A DNA stretch of 6,359 bases from Mollicutes bacterium (GTDB lineage: Bacteria > Bacillota_I > Bacilli_A > Izemoplasmatales > Izemoplasmataceae). The notes below the pieces were generated by a model that searched no databases, was not told the origin of the DNA, and worked only from the letters and a program-made list of their open reading frames with translations. Position 1 is the stretch's first letter; the number at the start of each line of letters is the position of its first letter. The stretch lies in contig PUMO01000169.1 in assembly GCA_003551405.1 (NCBI GenBank), forward strand, positions 1-6,359. The letters are read 5' to 3'. Shown piece after piece: positions 1 through 5,233 of this stretch. The position numbers and the translations under genes were made by a program.

Positions 1-233
1 CCGGTGTGGTTACATGGTTCTAAAGTAACGTACATGGTCGCATGATGCATTTTGCCTTCGGCGTCTTTTAGTGCATTAATTTCTGCGTGCGCACCACCAT
101 AGACTTCATGGTAACCTTCACCAATAATCGTATCGTTTTCAGCGATTACTGCGCCCACCATGGGGTTGGGTTTGGTGTACCCGCGTCCTTTTTCAGCCAG
201 TTCAAATGCACGTTGCATGTAGCGTTCATCCAC
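1..233 (-). CDS. ribD: RibD, riboflavin biosynthesis deaminase/reductase, N-terminal part (cut by window edge)
   Basis: Only the first 77 codons are present; the gene continues past the left edge. The visible part is the zinc-dependent cytidine-deaminase-like domain of RibD, which deaminates the pyrimidine intermediate (diaminohydroxyphosphoribosylaminopyrimidine) in riboflavin synthesis. Diagnostic pieces are the KPNPMVGAVI segment (residues 21-30), the zinc ligand and proton-shuttle motif HAE (His49, Glu51) and the start of the second zinc motif, EPCNHTG (Cys74). The third zinc ligand and the C-terminal reductase domain, usual in full-length RibD, would lie outside. I chose GTG at 233 as start because an AGAGGG ribosome binding site lies 6 nt upstream and the family's N-terminal helix (DERYMQRAFELA) begins there; ATG at 218 has no such site. 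The FMN riboswitch directly upstream independently supports the assignment. The rest of a rib operon may follow but cannot be seen. Confidence 0.95.
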   Translation of the reverse strand, partial: MDERYMQRAFELAEKGRGYTKPNPMVGAVIAENDTIIGEGYHEVYGGAHAEINALKDAEGKMHHATMYVTLEPCNHT

Positions 234-253
234 AGTAATCCCTCTTTTCTAAT

Positions 254-276
254 AAAAAATGCCCTTTTCAGGGCAT
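254..276 (-). terminator. Riboswitch-controlled intrinsic terminator before ribD
   Basis: Read on the minus strand, ATGCCC and GGGCAT form a perfect 6-bp stem around a TGAAAA loop, followed by a run of five to six T. It lies between the FMN aptamer and the ribD ribosome binding site, the expected place for the expression platform of a transcription-terminating riboswitch. Its 5' arm (267-275) is complementary over 9 nt to the 5' side of the aptamer (399-407), so the terminator and the antiterminator exclude each other. Confidence 0.9.
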
Positions 277-306
277 GGAAAACAAAAACACACACAAATG
301 CGTTTT

Positions 307-410
307 ATCTTCTCCCATCCAGACTATACTGTCGGTATGGGAATTACACCCATTCAGCTTGCGCTCGCGGACTGTACCGCCGGTCGGGAATTACACCCTG
401 CCCTGAAGAT
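307..410 (-). promoter_or_regulatory. FMN riboswitch (RFN element) aptamer controlling ribD
   Basis: The minus strand carries the conserved RFN blocks in the right order: closing helix P1 as ATCTTC (405-410) paired with GAAGAT (307-312); CAGGGCAGGGTGTAATTCCC; GACCGGCGGTA; the CCGCGAGC block; a second GGGTGTAATTCCC arm; CCGACAGTATAGTCTGGATG; and GGGAGAAGAT. This is close to the family consensus throughout and all arms appear intact. In this family, FMN binding in the nascent transcript favours the downstream terminator and so shuts off riboflavin synthesis genes when flavin is plentiful. The terminator at 254-276 and ribD at 233 complete the arrangement. Confidence 0.98.
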
Positions 411-436
411 AGTTATTCATATCATATTACACATGT

Positions 437-465
437 ATTATAAATTATCCTTTGTTTAAAGTCAA
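437..465 (-). promoter_or_regulatory. Sigma-A-type promoter of ribD and its riboswitch leader
   Basis: On the minus strand the -35 box TTGACT (460-465) and the -10 box TATAAT (437-442) are separated by exactly 17 bp. Transcription would begin near 430, about 20 nt before the riboswitch P1 helix. The -35 box starts only 6 bp after the stop codon of the upstream amylase gene. Confidence 0.88.
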
Positions 466-471
466 AAGATA

Positions 472-1761
472 TTATTTTACGCGGATAATTAGTGGCATGT
501 CACTGGTTTTCACTGTACCATTTTCAACGTGAATCACCGTTTGGGTAATTTGATTGGTGTGTGGGCCATCCGCTAAATCGACGGCGACGTTGGCACTATC
601 CTTTGTGACATTAAAATAGCCTCTCACTTGGTGTTCATTCAATGAATAGGCCGCTTTGATAACATCATGCCCCTTTACTTTATCAACATCATAAACACCC
701 TCAGTAAAGAGTGGACCCGTTGTGATGGTTTTAAGACGACTTAGAAATTGGGATATATCAGGGCCGCTGAAGTCGATCGTGTCTTTATTGAATAAATCGG
801 GGTGATGGGTGCATGAAGCTTCACTGCCAGAAAAAATCAAGGTGGCGCCTTTTTGGAAAAATGTAAACGCATGCCAATTTTTGAGTAAGTACGCATCATT
901 TTGAAGCCTTCCGGCAATCCGGCCAAAGTCATGATTTTCCAAATTGCGCAGCTTGACATAGTTTTTAGGATAAATTTCTTCTTGACGGTTTAGCCAAAAA
1001 ACATAATCATCCAGTGGACGCTTTCCGTGAATGTAATCTTCAAAAAAAGGATGCGCATCATAATCATACGCCATATCAAAGATTTCGAATATTTCTGATT
1101 CACTGAGTGCGTCAAATCCACGGTTGCGCACTTCTCTTAAAAAATGCCCGTGCACTGATTCACTGAGCCAGATAATGTCAGGATGTTTTTTGGTAACACG
1201 GTCTTTTGCATAGGTCAAAAAATCTTTAGGCAACAGTGAGGCAACATCAAACCGAAACCCATCAACTCCCAAGTCCGCATAATATAGCAACACATTGGTA
1301 AGGGTATCGTAAAGGGTGTTATCGGAAGTGAAATCGAAGTCCACGATGTCCCACCAATCACCAATGCGGTTAGTGAATTGACCGTTTTCTTTATAGAAAT
1401 AATGCGGATGAGAATGCAACAGTTTCGAATCGGGGGATGTATGATTGAAGACAATATCAAGCATGACGCGCATGCCTTCTTGATGGATAGCCTTGATTAG
1501 TGATTTAAAGTCTTCAAGTGTTCCAAGATCTTCATTGATCGCATAATAGTCCTTGATGGCATAAGGACTTCCTAGCGTGCCTTTACGCTGTTTTTTGCCG
1601 ATGGAATTGATAGGCAAAAGATAGACAATGTCGGTACCGAGCGATTTAATGCGTGGTAAATCATCTTTTAATGCATTGAACGTTCCTTCAACGGTATGAT
1701 TGCGTGTGTATACTTGGTAAATTAAAGTGTTACGTAAACGGTTTGGGGTTGAATCAGCCAT
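472..1761 (-). CDS. Alpha-amylase family glycosyl hydrolase (GH13), probably cytoplasmic
   Basis: A 429-residue GH13 (beta/alpha)8-barrel enzyme expected to hydrolyse or rearrange alpha-glucosidic bonds in maltodextrins or similar glucans. The conserved GH13 regions are all visible: region I DIVFNHTS (102-109), region II GFRFDVAS with the nucleophile Asp172 and its Arg170, region III LSES with the acid/base Glu201, and region IV ENHD with the transition-state-stabilising Asp278. The N-terminal strand (LIYQVYTR, 13-20) and GSPYAIKDYYAIN (64-76) are also typical. There is no signal peptide, so it should act inside the cell on imported or stored sugars. The length suggests the barrel plus a small C-terminal beta domain (about 350-429) and no carbohydrate-binding module. 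The ATG at 1761 has AGGAG 6 nt upstream. It follows glpP by 24 nt with no promoter or terminator seen between, so co-transcription is likely. Exact substrate (alpha-amylase, alpha-glucosidase or transferase) is not resolved. Confidence 0.92.
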   Translation of the reverse strand: MADSTPNRLRNTLIYQVYTRNHTVEGTFNALKDDLPRIKSLGTDIVYLLPINSIGKKQRKGTLGSPYAIKDYYAINEDLGTLEDFKSLIKAIHQEGMRVMLDIVFNHTSPDSKLLHSHPHYFYKENGQFTNRIGDWWDIVDFDFTSDNTLYDTLTNVLLYYADLGVDGFRFDVASLLPKDFLTYAKDRVTKKHPDIIWLSESVHGHFLREVRNRGFDALSESEIFEIFDMAYDYDAHPFFEDYIHGKRPLDDYVFWLNRQEEIYPKNYVKLRNLENHDFGRIAGRLQNDAYLLKNWHAFTFFQKGATLIFSGSEASCTHHPDLFNKDTIDFSGPDISQFLSRLKTITTGPLFTEGVYDVDKVKGHDVIKAAYSLNEHQVRGYFNVTKDSANVAVDLADGPHTNQITQTVIHVENGTVKTSDMPLIIRVK

Positions 1762-1785
1762 ACTATGCTCCTAACAATATATAAT

Positions 1786-2331
1786 TTAATAATCCCATAA
1801 GCTCTCTTTTGAAACCGTTACTGCAACGGCACCATTATTGAGGCAGTCAGTGATCATCGATTGATCAGTAATGAGCCCGCCCATCAATACCCTGGCACCT
1901 GTATGCGCCTTAATGGTGCTAATGATATCCGTCCGCATCGCCGGCAATACTTCGACTGCATCCGGTGCGCTTTGCTTTAATATGTCAATGCTTTGTTTTA
2001 AGGAGTGTCGGTCTTTTAAAAAGAACCTTAAAATCCCAATGACCCCACGTTTTTGGCACAGTTCGATGACTTTGGGCTTGGTCGTTATCAGTCCGTCCAC
2101 ACCCAGTTCCTGAATGGCGAAGATGCCACCATAAATATCAGGAGACAGCCCCTTAATCATATCTAAATGAATCAAGGCTTTTTTTCCCTTGGCATGAATC
2201 ATGTCAACCAGTTCTTTAACCTGGGCAAGCTGAAAATTCATCAGAATTCCATAATCAAGTGATGTCCCATTAAATTTTTTCACACTTTGGTGTGTTGAAA
2301 TTGCCGGTATCACGCGTTGATTATTAAACAT
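1786..2331 (-). CDS. glpP: GlpP, glycerol-3-phosphate-responsive mRNA antiterminator
   Basis: A 181-residue protein matching the GlpP family, in which the protein bound to glycerol-3-phosphate acts on hairpins in the leaders of glycerol-use mRNAs to allow transcription and stabilise the message. Family blocks visible: NNQRVIPAIS at the N terminus, LIHLDMIKGL (53-62), LGVDGLITTK (76-85), PDAVEVLPAM (123-132), MGGLITD (150-156) and GAVAVTVSKESLW (167-179). The length fits the family (about 190). The open frame extends upstream to 2436, but I start at ATG 2331: a perfect AGGAGG (2338-2343) lies 6 nt before it, the family homology begins there, and the extension overlaps a promoter and hairpin. 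No glpF, glpK or glpD is in the window; the gene is instead paired with an amylase gene 24 nt downstream. Its own leader carries a hairpin, so self-regulation is possible (inference). Confidence 0.93.
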   Translation of the reverse strand: MFNNQRVIPAISTHQSVKKFNGTSLDYGILMNFQLAQVKELVDMIHAKGKKALIHLDMIKGLSPDIYGGIFAIQELGVDGLITTKPKVIELCQKRGVIGILRFFLKDRHSLKQSIDILKQSAPDAVEVLPAMRTDIISTIKAHTGARVLMGGLITDQSMITDCLNNGAVAVTVSKESLWDY

Positions 2332-2349
2332 AGTCCGCCTCCTATAATA

Positions 2350-2375
2350 AAGACCAAGCCTATTTGCTTGGTCTT
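2350..2375 (-). promoter_or_regulatory. Perfect 10-bp leader hairpin in front of glpP
   Basis: AAGACCAAGC and GCTTGGTCTT form a perfect 10-bp inverted repeat around a 6-nt loop. It starts within a few nucleotides of the predicted glpP transcription start and ends 6 nt before the AGGAGG site. In minus-strand sense it is followed by a weak T-rich stretch (TATTATA), so it could be a poor intrinsic terminator, a GlpP target, an RNA-stabilising 5' hairpin, or the terminator of the ABC operon that ends at 2433. The repeat is certain; the role is inferred. Confidence 0.7.
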
Positions 2376-2383
2376 GTAAGTTA

Positions 2384-2412
2384 ATTATATATAATCGATG
2401 CTTTAAGTTCAA
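2384..2412 (-). promoter_or_regulatory. Sigma-A-type promoter of the glpP-amylase unit
   Basis: Minus-strand TTGAAC (2407-2412) and TATAAT (2384-2389) are separated by 17 bp, within the gap between the ABC ATPase stop codon (2433) and glpP. Transcription would start near 2377, immediately before the leader hairpin at 2350-2375. Confidence 0.8.
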
Positions 2413-2432
2413 GTGCATGTAATGTAAGAATC

Positions 2433-3137
2433 TCAACGAACCTTGGACATAAAGTTTTTAAGGGAACTGCTTTTTGGTGCATCAAGTATATCTGGCGTTC
2501 CATGTTCAACAATCTTCCCTTTATCCATATAGATCACGTAGTCTGCAAAATCTCTTACAAAGCTCAGTACATGTGATACAAAAATAAAGTCTTTCCCGCT
2601 CGTTTTAAGTTTTTCAATACCACTAAGGACTTCATCTGTCAAAATCGGATCAAGCGATGCGGTCGGTTCATCAAGAAATATAATTTCAGGGTCAATGCTA
2701 AGTGCACGGGCGATAGAAGCTCTTTGTGCTTGACCACCACTCACATTTTGAGGCAGTTTATGTCCTTGATCAGCAAGACTCAAGCGGTCTAGATTTTCAT
2801 CGGCAATTGCACTGGCTTTTTCTTGTGCAATCCCGCGGGTTTTTTCAAGCACTAAAGTAATATTTTCTTTCAGTGTAAGATGTGGGAATAAAGAGTGCGT
2901 TTGAAATACCATGCCAATACTGCGGCGGTGGTCACTCAATGATACATCTCTACCGTTAACGGTTAAAGTTCCTTCAGTTGGCGTTTCCAGACCGGCGAGC
3001 AACCGTAACAATGTACTTTTTCCACTACCTGAAACACCAATCATTGCAATCGAATGATAATTTTGAAGATCAATGTTTAAATCATTAATAACTTCTATGT
3101 CATATGTATGTGAAACATTTTTAATCGAAAGATTCAT
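2433..3137 (-). CDS. ABC transporter ATP-binding protein, polar amino acid uptake type
   Basis: A 234-residue ABC ATPase that would power the importer encoded just upstream, sitting on the inner face of the membrane as a dimer. All nucleotide-binding motifs are intact: Walker A GVSGSGKST (34-42), Q-loop Gln79 in GMVFQTHSLFPHLT, signature VSGGQ (132-136), Walker B IIFLDE (152-157) and the switch His189 in FVSHV. The Q-loop region, the size and the gene context match the GlnQ/ArtM-type ATPases of amino acid importers. I chose ATG 3137, whose first bases overlap the permease stop as ATGA and which has GGTGG 8 nt upstream. A GTG at 3149 would add four residues and overlap the permease by 16 nt with no better ribosome site. 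Last gene of a three-gene operon; substrate not determined. Confidence 0.92.
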   Translation of the reverse strand: MNLSIKNVSHTYDIEVINDLNIDLQNYHSIAMIGVSGSGKSTLLRLLAGLETPTEGTLTVNGRDVSLSDHRRSIGMVFQTHSLFPHLTLKENITLVLEKTRGIAQEKASAIADENLDRLSLADQGHKLPQNVSGGQAQRASIARALSIDPEIIFLDEPTASLDPILTDEVLSGIEKLKTSGKDFIFVSHVLSFVRDFADYVIYMDKGKIVEHGTPDILDAPKSSSLKNFMSKVR

Positions 3138-3868
3138 TGTAAAGACCACCGTCTTTCAAAATAGCGTGTGAACTGTGAGAGTGGAATGGTGATGACAATA
3201 TACAAAATCCACATAGTAATGTAACCTTCTGCATATCCAAACGTTCTTGATTGCATGATGGAAACGGAGTAAAAAAGCTCCCTGTATGCCAAAACGTTTA
3301 AGAGTGCACTACCTTTGATGATTAATGAGAAGTTATTCATCAATGGCGGCATGAGAATGCGGATCACTTGAGGAATAATGATATATATGTAACGTTGTAC
3401 ATTTGTAAAACCAAAAATGTCCATCGCCAAATATTGTTCTTCAGGAATACTTTTAAACGCTGATCGGAAAATGTTTGCCATATACGGTGTGATATATACA
3501 ATGAGACCAATAACACCAAGGACAGGGCGGTTGTATGTGTTAAAGGCAGGCCCAACAACGAACGCCATCATGATGATGGCAACAAGCAATGGTGTGCCAT
3601 AAATGATTTCAGTGAAAACATCATTGAATGCCCTAAAAAAACCGTTTTTTGATTTGGCCATCAAAAAGAGGATAAAACCTGTGATCATACTACCTACCAG
3701 TGCGATAAATGAGACGAGGATAGTGCGGAAAAAACCGCCAATAATAAGGCCGCCATACGATTCTAAGCGGCCTATTTGAAACGGTGTGGCTTGGTTTAAT
3801 GCTACAAAGATAATAAATACAGCAAATAAGCCAATTGCAGCGGAATAATTGAGGGTTTTATTTCTCAT
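3134..3868 (-). CDS. ABC transporter permease, polar amino acid uptake type (HisM/GlnP-like)
   Basis: A 244-residue integral membrane protein, the translocation subunit of the importer and probably a homodimer because only one permease gene is present. Hydrophobic segments are seen near residues 8-25, 44-72, 87-108, 116-136, 160-182 and 217-235. The cytoplasmic EAA-like loop that docks on the ATPase is visible at about 144-175, with Glu144, Ala148, Gly153, Pro166 and Pro174/175 in the usual spacing. The FFRTILVS stretch (46-53) and GTPLLV (91-96) are typical of amino acid ABC permeases. The start at ATG 3868 overlaps the stop of the binding-protein gene as ATGA, and the stop overlaps the ATPase start in the same way, so the three genes are probably translationally coupled. 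The ribosome site is weak (GGAA 7 nt upstream), in line with coupling. Confidence 0.9.
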   Translation of the reverse strand: MRNKTLNYSAAIGLFAVFIIFVALNQATPFQIGRLESYGGLIIGGFFRTILVSFIALVGSMITGFILFLMAKSKNGFFRAFNDVFTEIIYGTPLLVAIIMMAFVVGPAFNTYNRPVLGVIGLIVYITPYMANIFRSAFKSIPEEQYLAMDIFGFTNVQRYIYIIIPQVIRILMPPLMNNFSLIIKGSALLNVLAYRELFYSVSIMQSRTFGYAEGYITMWILYIVITIPLSQFTRYFERRWSLQ

Positions 3869-4692
3869 GGAAGGAAGTATTCCATATCAAATTCTGACAT
3901 TGCTTCCACCAAGTCCTCATCATCAATCCATTCATCGGCATTTTCCCATAAATCACTAAGTCGATCATTCACACCTTGCTCTTCCATTTGACTTATGAAA
4001 TCATTAATGTCACTCAAGAGTTCATCTTCACCTTGTCTTACAGCCATGCCAATCGGACTTGGTTCAAAATCATCATATAAAATGAATGTTGAATCCGGAT
4101 TTGCCACATGACCACGTGCAACAGGCATACCGCTCATCATTAAAACATCCGCTTGACCCTGGGCGACATTAGCTACCGCATTGCCTTGATCTTGTTCCAA
4201 AATGACTTCAAAACCGAACTCTTCGGGCAAATCACCTGAAACTTGGTCGGCAATGCCGGTGAAGCGTGTTTCTTCAATTGCTAAGACATCTTCACTTGAA
4301 GAGTCACTATCTAAACCGTGTTCATCACCATATTCTTGGTTGACCAAACCAATGATGTTGAACTGTTGATAGGGATCAGAAAAGTCAACAGACTCTGCGC
4401 GTTCTTCAGTGATGCTCATCGAACCGATGATGACATCAACTTCACCAACATTCAGTGACTGAATCAGTGCACCAAAATCAGTATCAACTATTTCGACATC
4501 TCTTCCTAAGAAATCGCCCAATTCATTGGCTATTTCAACGCTGATGCCTTCTGGTTCTCCATCAAGAGTCGTTTCAAATGGTGGATAGGATGTATCCATG
4601 CCAACGCGGAGGGTGTCATCATCGCCTAGACCACACGCGGTGAGGGCGAAAACACCCACAAACAAAGTTATAGCCAAAAACATTCTTTTCAT
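3865..4692 (-). CDS. Amino acid ABC transporter substrate-binding lipoprotein, very acidic and lysine-free
   Basis: A 275-residue solute-binding protein of the SBP_bac_3 type that would capture the ligand outside the cell and pass it to the permease. The N terminus is a lipoprotein signal: MKR, a hydrophobic core, then the lipobox LTAC with Cys20 as the lipid-anchored residue. Family signatures are LRVGMDTSYPPF (28-39), GISVEIANEL (49-58) and DVIIGSMSITEERAESVDFSDPY (86 onward), where Arg98 is in the position that usually binds the ligand carboxylate. In the second lobe the usual Asp before LPVA-type residues appears replaced (MMSGMPVARG, about 185-194), so the ligand may not be a standard amino acid. 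By my hand count the mature protein has 63 Asp+Glu in 255 residues after the Cys, 7 Arg and no Lys. I prefer ATG 4692 to ATG 4701: AGGAG (4702-4706) lies 9 nt before the former but abuts the latter. Confidence 0.9.
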   Translation of the reverse strand: MKRMFLAITLFVGVFALTACGLGDDDTLRVGMDTSYPPFETTLDGEPEGISVEIANELGDFLGRDVEIVDTDFGALIQSLNVGEVDVIIGSMSITEERAESVDFSDPYQQFNIIGLVNQEYGDEHGLDSDSSSEDVLAIEETRFTGIADQVSGDLPEEFGFEVILEQDQGNAVANVAQGQADVLMMSGMPVARGHVANPDSTFILYDDFEPSPIGMAVRQGEDELLSDINDFISQMEEQGVNDRLSDLWENADEWIDDEDLVEAMSEFDMEYFLP

Positions 4693-4723
4693 CAAATTCA
4701 TCTCCTACATTAATTTTGATTTC

Positions 4724-4752
4724 ATTATACTTTATTGTGAAAAAGCTATCAA
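4724..4752 (-). promoter_or_regulatory. Sigma-A-type promoter of the ABC importer operon
   Basis: Minus-strand TTGATA (4747-4752) and a perfect TATAAT (4724-4729) are separated by 17 bp. The start would be near 4717, giving a leader of about 25 nt that carries the AGGAG site at 4702-4706. It fires away from the divergent groESL promoter. Confidence 0.85.
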
Positions 4753-4786
4753 AATATATACACATTTATTTTACAGAGTTTATCGC

Positions 4787-4815
4787 TTGACAGGGTTGTT
4801 TTGGCAGCATAATTT
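4787..4815 (+). promoter_or_regulatory. Possible second, upstream groESL promoter
   Basis: A perfect TTGACA at 4787-4792 is followed at 15-17 bp by weak -10 candidates (CATAAT at 4808-4813, TAATTT at 4810-4815). If used, its transcript would start near 4820 and carry the whole CIRCE dyad in its leader. The -10 is poor, so this is tentative. Confidence 0.3.
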
Positions 4816-4863
4816 TGATTGCGAAATTTTAACATCTGAATTTTATCTTTTTGTTTAGGCAAC

Positions 4864-4892
4864 TTGACAAAACAAAAAAGGTTTTGTATAGT
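4864..4892 (+). promoter_or_regulatory. Main sigma-A-type promoter of groES-groEL
   Basis: TTGACA (4864-4869) and TATAGT (4887-4892) are separated by exactly 17 bp. Transcription would start near 4899, inside the CIRCE operator that begins at 4897, so repressor binding there would block initiation. Confidence 0.9.
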
Positions 4893-4896
4893 TTTA

Positions 4897-4923
4897 TTAG
4901 CAAACGATACTATCGAGTGCTAA
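4897..4923 (+). promoter_or_regulatory. CIRCE operator (HrcA binding site), imperfect left arm
   Basis: The family consensus is TTAGCACTC-N9-GAGTGCTAA. Here the right arm (4915-4923) is perfect and the left arm is TTAGCAAAC (4897-4905), with two changes at its 7th and 8th bases; the spacer is exactly 9. The spacer is itself self-complementary (GATACTATC), so 11 of 13 positions pair across the dyad centre at 4910. Position over the predicted transcription start and upstream of groES matches the known HrcA heat-shock circuit. hrcA itself is not in the window. Confidence 0.93.
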
Positions 4924-4956
4924 ATATGTAAACTATAATATTTAGGAGGGAATTGT

Positions 4957-5232
4957 ATGCTCAAACCATTGCATGACCAAGTGGTGCTTAAACAGCACAC
5001 GCCAGAAAAAAAGACAAAAAGCGGCATCATTCTTACAGAGAATGAAACTAAAGCCCCCGCCATAGCGACCGTGATTGCTGTGGGTCCGGGCGATGGCGAG
5101 AAAAAAATGGCCGTTCAAAACGGCGACACTGTTGTCTATAAATCGTTTGCGACAACAGATGTTGAATATGACGGTGAAGACTATTTAATCATTTCACAAG
5201 ATGACATTTTAGCGATTGTGGAGGAGGATTAA
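4957..5232 (+). CDS. groES: GroES, 10-kDa co-chaperonin
   Basis: A 91-residue cytoplasmic co-chaperonin that forms the seven-subunit lid on the GroEL ring during ATP-driven protein folding. Features in order: the N-terminal KPLHDQVVLK strand; the mobile loop at about 16-33 with the hydrophobic tripeptide IIL (24-26) that docks on the GroEL apical domain; the AVGPGDGE turn (41-48); the NGDTVVYKSFATTDVEYDGEDYLII core (55-79); and the C-terminal ILAIVEE. Length is a little short of the usual 94-97. ATG 4957 has AGGAGG (4944-4949) 7 nt upstream. groEL follows with 1 nt between stop and start, and the groEL ribosome site lies in the last codons of groES, so the pair is one operon controlled by the CIRCE element upstream. 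Confidence 0.97.
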   Translation: MLKPLHDQVVLKQHTPEKKTKSGIILTENETKAPAIATVIAVGPGDGEKKMAVQNGDTVVYKSFATTDVEYDGEDYLIISQDDILAIVEED

Positions 5233-5233
5233 T

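Noticed and set aside
87..459. Plus-strand open frames of 118 and 66 codons across the left end
   Set aside because: They run antisense to ribD, the FMN riboswitch and the ribD promoter and have no ribosome binding site; the riboswitch explains the region.
1215..1460. Minus-strand 81-codon frame inside the amylase gene
   Set aside because: Out-of-frame shadow of a gene with all GH13 motifs intact; no start signal.
1810..1825. CcpA cre-like sequence (TGAAACCGTTACTG) near the end of glpP
   Set aside because: The last three positions do not match the cre consensus and it lies inside coding sequence away from any promoter I can see.
2332..2436. 35-residue N-terminal extension of GlpP
   Set aside because: It overlaps a good promoter and a perfect hairpin and shows no family similarity, while ATG 2331 has a perfect ribosome site at 6 nt.
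4598..4858. Plus-strand 86-codon frame between the ABC operon and groES
   Set aside because: Antisense to the lipoprotein signal region and then AT-rich intergenic DNA; no ribosome binding site and no recognisable protein features.
4693..4956. Possible small gene or RNA gene in the divergent intergenic region
   Set aside because: The region is filled by two divergent promoters, the CIRCE operator and leaders; I see no additional ribosome site with a plausible frame and no RNA family.
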